Assembly (NCBI GenBank): GCA_033030425.1
Contig: JAUFSD010000001.1
Location: 3,771,992 to 3,835,991, forward strand
Reading direction: 5' to 3'
From: Verpa conica
Lineage: Eukaryota > Ascomycota > Pezizomycetes > Pezizales > Morchellaceae
Length of the DNA: 64,000 nt
The position numbers and the translations under genes were made by a program. This document shows, one piece after another, positions 60,085 through 64,000 of the stretch. Numbering within the stretch: the first letter of the stretch is position 1; every line of letters starts with the position of its first letter. The notes below the pieces were generated by a model that was not told the DNA's origin, searched no databases, and worked only from the letters and a program-made list of their open reading frames with translations.

Positions 60085-61516
60085 GTAGTTGAGAAATGTT
60101 TCATATATTTATGTTATAGAAAACTATAATGCGGTAGAAGTTATCGGCCCGAATTATGTCAGTCTTGAATATACTAAGAATCCATCCATACATTTAGAGT
60201 CGCCATATCTCCTGTAGAAGTGGTCATCCAGTGGGTGAGTGCCAAGGTCTGCCAAGGCCGGTAGCACCTACTTTACCTGGCAACGCCACCATGCAAGGTA
60301 CGGATTATGCCTACCCCTGCCCCTAGCACCCCCTGTCTGCCTGCTGTCGTTGCGGCACTTGCTTGCTGCGGCTCCGCGAATCACGAGATATCACTCAGCT
60401 TTTATCGCAGTTTCGTTTTTTGAGTAGGGGAGTGCAGTTCTTTTTCTCCTGGTAAACCACCTACTAGTATTACCGCTACCCATTGCTTTCTTGGACGCTT
60501 TTCTCTGGCTGCCCTGGTACCTCTGTCGCCTACGTCACAGTCGATCATTACCCATATAAATGCGTGTATTCTATAGTGAAATACATTTTGTAGCGAATGA
60601 CACAATGCTAGGCGACATCATGTAGCTAAACATTATATCTCATATCTACCTACATGCCCCAAACTAATGTTAGAAAAAGTGAAAGAAACTCGGTTACTAG
60701 TCACGTTCCGAGTATTCTAAAGAATCATAGAAGACACCAAGTGTTTTCGGTATGTAGGACTCGGAGCGTCTTTTTCTTGGCTTGAAGTAAAATGCCCTAC
60801 GCCAGCAGTTATGCGCGGTGTAAAACCCTTCTGATGAGCATATAGCGCCAAGAGTCTATCTGATAATCAATTCTCTAGGAGAGTATTTACACCTAGCAGG
60901 GAATATTGATGCTCATAGTGAATCAAACTCACTGGCTGATATTACCGGCTGAAAGGTAAAGTTTATTGTTCGAGTGGTCTGTATACTAGTCGTAATCGAG
61001 CTGTAATTTGTATCCAGTGTTTCTCTACACGATCGTATTGCCGAGATAATATAGATTTCAGGCGGCCTGCCAAGCCGGGCCGTTTGTAAAGTGTGCCAAG
61101 ACTCGTGGACTCGGGATGAGCGACGAGCTTCGGTGCATTTAAGATACAGCTAGATGATTTATATTTTATTGGTCAGCAAGTATTCTGTTAACTACCGAAT
61201 TTTAGGTCGGCCATAACCGGGATATAGAAGTCTTCATTATAGAGTGCAACTACTCTAGGTGACCTTAAAAAATCTATGGTTTTTAGAGTTTAGGGAAGCT
61301 TATACTATAGGGTATTATTAGATCGGGATCATTGCCAACCCTAACCTGTTCGGCCCGCTTCCGGGCCCTGCCAGTCTCCGTTTTGGGAAGTGGGTTGCCT
61401 GAACCGGCAAAGCTACTAAACAAAATGCGATATCCATCAACAACCCGTCAGAAAGTTCGCACCCATCTAAAATATCTCACGTTACAAGAAATAAGCACAA
61501 TTCCGATAAACCGATA
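60085..61516. other. Intergenic
   Basis: No gene is supported. Frames at 60239-60427 (+) and 60402-60605 (-) have no motif. The last part is the leader of the RING-finger gene. Confidence 0.45.
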
Positions 61517-63779
61517 ATGACCCAGCCCAATCCCCCGACAGGAAGTACTGAAACATACCACCCCCCCTTTACCGCCAGCACCACTAATCGGCCATCTCAA
61601 ACTAGGGGATACCACTCTCGACAGGACAATAGGGCATTCGATAGGCATACACAAGGCAGGCAATGGCAATGGGAAAGCCCACGAAGCTATGGGGATGCCT
61701 GGGGAACATCAAGGATTAAACACCCTAGCCTAGGTGCCACTCCCAGTACAGGGCCTAACTCAGTACTAGAAGAACGACATCTTCCCGTGCCATCTGGACC
61801 TAGATTCACTTATAACAGGTCCTCACGGGATAGACAATATTTTTCGGAGGACACTGCCGGATTAAACAGCAGCCGCGATAATGCTTACCTGTCTGACTGG
61901 GCATCTAGAATGGGGGAAGCTCGATCTCAGCATAGAGTAGAAGATAACCATATGCCATCCGAGCCTCAACCTGTGCGGAATACTCCCCGATATATTCCTC
62001 CGCATTCCAGGCCCGCAGAGGAGCGAGGTTCTGCCTGGCGTGGTCGTCGAGGTAATAGCTCCCGGGGAAATGTAGGACAGCATAGAGGCGAGAGGCAACC
62101 CTGGCGGAGGCATCCATCTGGCGTTATATATCCCACCGCTATATCTGAGTCAGACGAAGGTGATAGTGGACCATCCCATGTAATACGAGACAGAGCAGCC
62201 GAAGGGAACCCGGGTATAAATCTGGACGACTGGAGAGGTCATAGTCCAGTTGATGGCAGACAATTATACCGAGGCCGGTCGCATCCCGAATCTATTACTT
62301 CTAGCAGTGAAAATCGTGCAGAAATCCCTGCTGCTAACGCCGAACGACTAACTGAGCGGCGGAATGATCTTAGTGGGCCTCGCAGTCCTACTCTAGATTC
62401 TACAATCCCTATACCAATATCTTCCCCGTCAGTCCTCCCGAGAATCCCATCTTTATCTCAATTGAGAGAGGGTGGTGATGTTGAAGCTTATTTGGCTGCT
62501 CTTCGAACTGCCATAAGCGCCGCATCGAACCAGAAAAATGAATTGGAGCAAGGGATCAATGACCCTAGAGTCGTAGAGCTTTTGAATCGCCTATTACCAA
62601 TTTTAGGCCCTGCTACGCGTCAGCGACCCGATATCCAGGCTAACACTCAAGACAGCCCAACCCCAGGTCCCCATACACTGTCCGACACCACTGTTAATAA
62701 CATGCCCAGAGTCCCTCCACAGTCAACAAGCAGTGGGGTTGCTCCCCGAGCCACGGCCGTAGATGGACGTGATATGGGATCACCTCGATCACCTCACCAT
62801 ACGGACAGTCCGGCAGGCACAATTCGGGACCCCCGTCCCACGGCTAGTGTAGGTGGTAGGAGGTTTATGGCCGGTAATGCCTTGCGTAGTTCTATTTTAA
62901 CCTTCACACGGTCCGCGTCATCCCTGTGGAGAAGGAAAAGTGGTTCGAGAGATCAGACACCAGTATCTCCCGATCAGGCCTCAACATCTCTCGGGCAGCC
63001 CCCGATAATTCCTGGTCAGGCCTCACCAGCTCTGCAGGATCCACCACCACCTAGCCCTACTCCAGCGCTCTCTAACCAGAATTCTCCACCTACTGATCGG
63101 GCTTCAGTATCTTCTGTCCAGGCTTCTCCACCTGCTGATCAGGCATCAGTATCTTCTAGCCAGGCTTCGTCGCTCTCTAACCAGGCTTCTCCACCTGTTG
63201 ATCAGGCTTCAGCATCACCTAGAGAGGCAGCTGTTCCTAACCGGAACACACTGCCACAGGATTCAGAGCTACGAAGGCTTGCAGAAGAGGCCACCTTACT
63301 CCTCGAGTTATGCACAAGGGTAGACATCAATCAGAATGATCATGAGAGACGACAACTTATTGATTTTGCATTTGAAAATATCTTAAGAATGCGTGGGCAA
63401 CAAGAAAATGTATCAATTCCGCAGGGTGAACAAGACAGTATTAGAAACCAGGAACCCCAGGTCAACATAGATGATGATAGCACCAAGGTGGATGCCTCAT
63501 GTATTATCTGTTACGACCAGATTGCAGATACCGTATTGCTCCCATGTAATCACCTTGTGCTGTGTATTGTAAGTATCTATTCTATAAGGGCTAGACTTTT
63601 TAGATGAGCTGACCGGGTAGGAATGTTGTGATAAAATGGGTATAATGGAAAGAGCGGAGGGAGGGCACCCGCCTGTACCATGCCCGATGTGCAGGGGAGC
63701 TGTAGAGTATAGGGTTTGTGTCTATGCCCCTTTGTTTTATTTTACTATGACAGGGCTAACGAAGCATTCAATATTATAG
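61517..63779 (+). CDS. RING-finger (C3HC4) protein, candidate E3 ubiquitin ligase
   Basis: Two exons (61517-63568 and 63621-63779) join in phase across a 52-bp intron to give 736 residues. The first 650 residues are polar, Ser/Pro/Arg-rich and probably disordered. Residues about 500-580 hold degenerate repeats of a DQAS/QAS-SPP type encoded by tandem DNA repeats. The C-terminus is a RING: CIIC, then PCNHLVLC, then IEC across the splice junction, then CPMC, giving C3HC4. RING proteins of this kind recruit E2 enzymes; the target is unknown. The stop codon is only 18 bp from the telomere-like array, so its 3' UTR and terminator must lie in or be replaced by that array. Confidence 0.8.
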
Positions 63780-63797
63780 ATCAAGATATTTCGAGGA

Positions 63798-64000
63798 TTA
63801 GTTAGGGTTTAGTTAGGGTTTAGTTAGGGTTAGTTTAGGGTTAGTTAGGGTTTAGTTAGGGTTAGTTTAGGGTTTAGTTAGTTAGGGTTAGTTTAGGGTT
63901 TAGTTAGGGTTAGTTTAGGGTTTAGTTAGGGTTAGTTAGGGTTTAGTTAGGGTTAGTTTAGTTAGGGTTAGTTAGGGTTTAGTTAGGGTTAGTTTAGGGT
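63798..64000 (+). repeat. Irregular telomere-like array (TTAGGG with TTAG spacers)
   Basis: At least 203 bp, to the window edge, of interspersed TTAGGG and TTAG units, as 10-12 bp blocks such as TTAGTTAGGGT and TTAGGGTTAGT rather than clean TTAGGG tandems. The G-rich strand runs 5'-3' toward the right edge, the orientation expected at a right chromosome end. It may be a telomere with variant repeats, or subtelomeric or interstitial sequence. Confidence 0.75.

Noticed and set aside
1..64000. CRISPR arrays, bacterial operon signals, rRNA or tRNA genes
   Set aside because: No spaced direct repeats of CRISPR type were seen. The sequence is clearly eukaryotic with spliced genes, and no convincing tRNA or rRNA was found by eye, though a tRNA could be missed without a covariance search.

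Overview
The window is nuclear DNA of a filamentous ascomycete. The evidence is short spliceosomal introns (about 50-80 bp) with CTAAC/CTGAC-type branch sites, a giant multimodular nonribosomal peptide synthetase (NRPS), a FunK1-type kinase, a LaeA-like methyltransferase and TTAGGG-like repeats at the right edge. Pezizomycotina is well supported. A narrower placement (perhaps Pezizomycetes) is only a guess. All assignments come from reading motifs; no database search was possible.

Layout. 0.5-3.3 kb holds two minus-strand genes: a Cys-rich small protein and a LaeA-like SAM methyltransferase with a MITE inside one intron. 3.3-6.5 kb is gene-poor. 6.5-12.9 kb is a decayed DNA transposon of about 6.4 kb with terminal inverted repeats, a minus-strand DDE/integrase-like transposase and plus-strand accessory ORFs. 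14.3-16.6 kb carries a multi-exon gene of unknown function. 16.6-18.7 kb is AT-rich repeat debris. 18.7-48.7 kb is a biosynthetic locus: a cytochrome P450 (minus, seven exons, intact), an MFS transporter (plus, four exons, intact), a P450 relic, then an NRPS of about 6,800 residues. 50.1-53.1 kb encodes a protein with twelve U1/matrin-like zinc fingers. 54.2-55.7 kb encodes a membrane protein, 57.8-60.1 kb a FunK1 kinase and 61.5-63.8 kb a RING-finger protein. From 63.8 kb to the edge is an irregular telomere-like array whose G-rich strand points outward, so the window probably ends at or near a chromosome end.

The NRPS reads through ten inferred introns, all in phase, with no internal stop. 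I read it as C0(partial)-A1-T1-C1-A2-T2-C2-A3-T3-C3-A4-T4-C4-A5-T5-C5-A6-T6-C6-T7. There is no methyltransferase, epimerase, thioesterase or reductase domain. The last condensation domain (C6) belongs to a different subtype and is followed by an orphan carrier domain, as in GliP-type synthetases. A2 has Gly where the alpha-amine-binding Asp of adenylation domains normally sits, which suggests a non-alpha-amino-acid substrate. Four of six condensation domains carry an intron inside the HHxxxDG active-site motif, which suggests that modules were duplicated together with their introns.

A working model is that the NRPS makes a peptide or depsipeptide of about six residues, the P450 oxidises it and the MFS protein exports it. 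This is inference from proximity.
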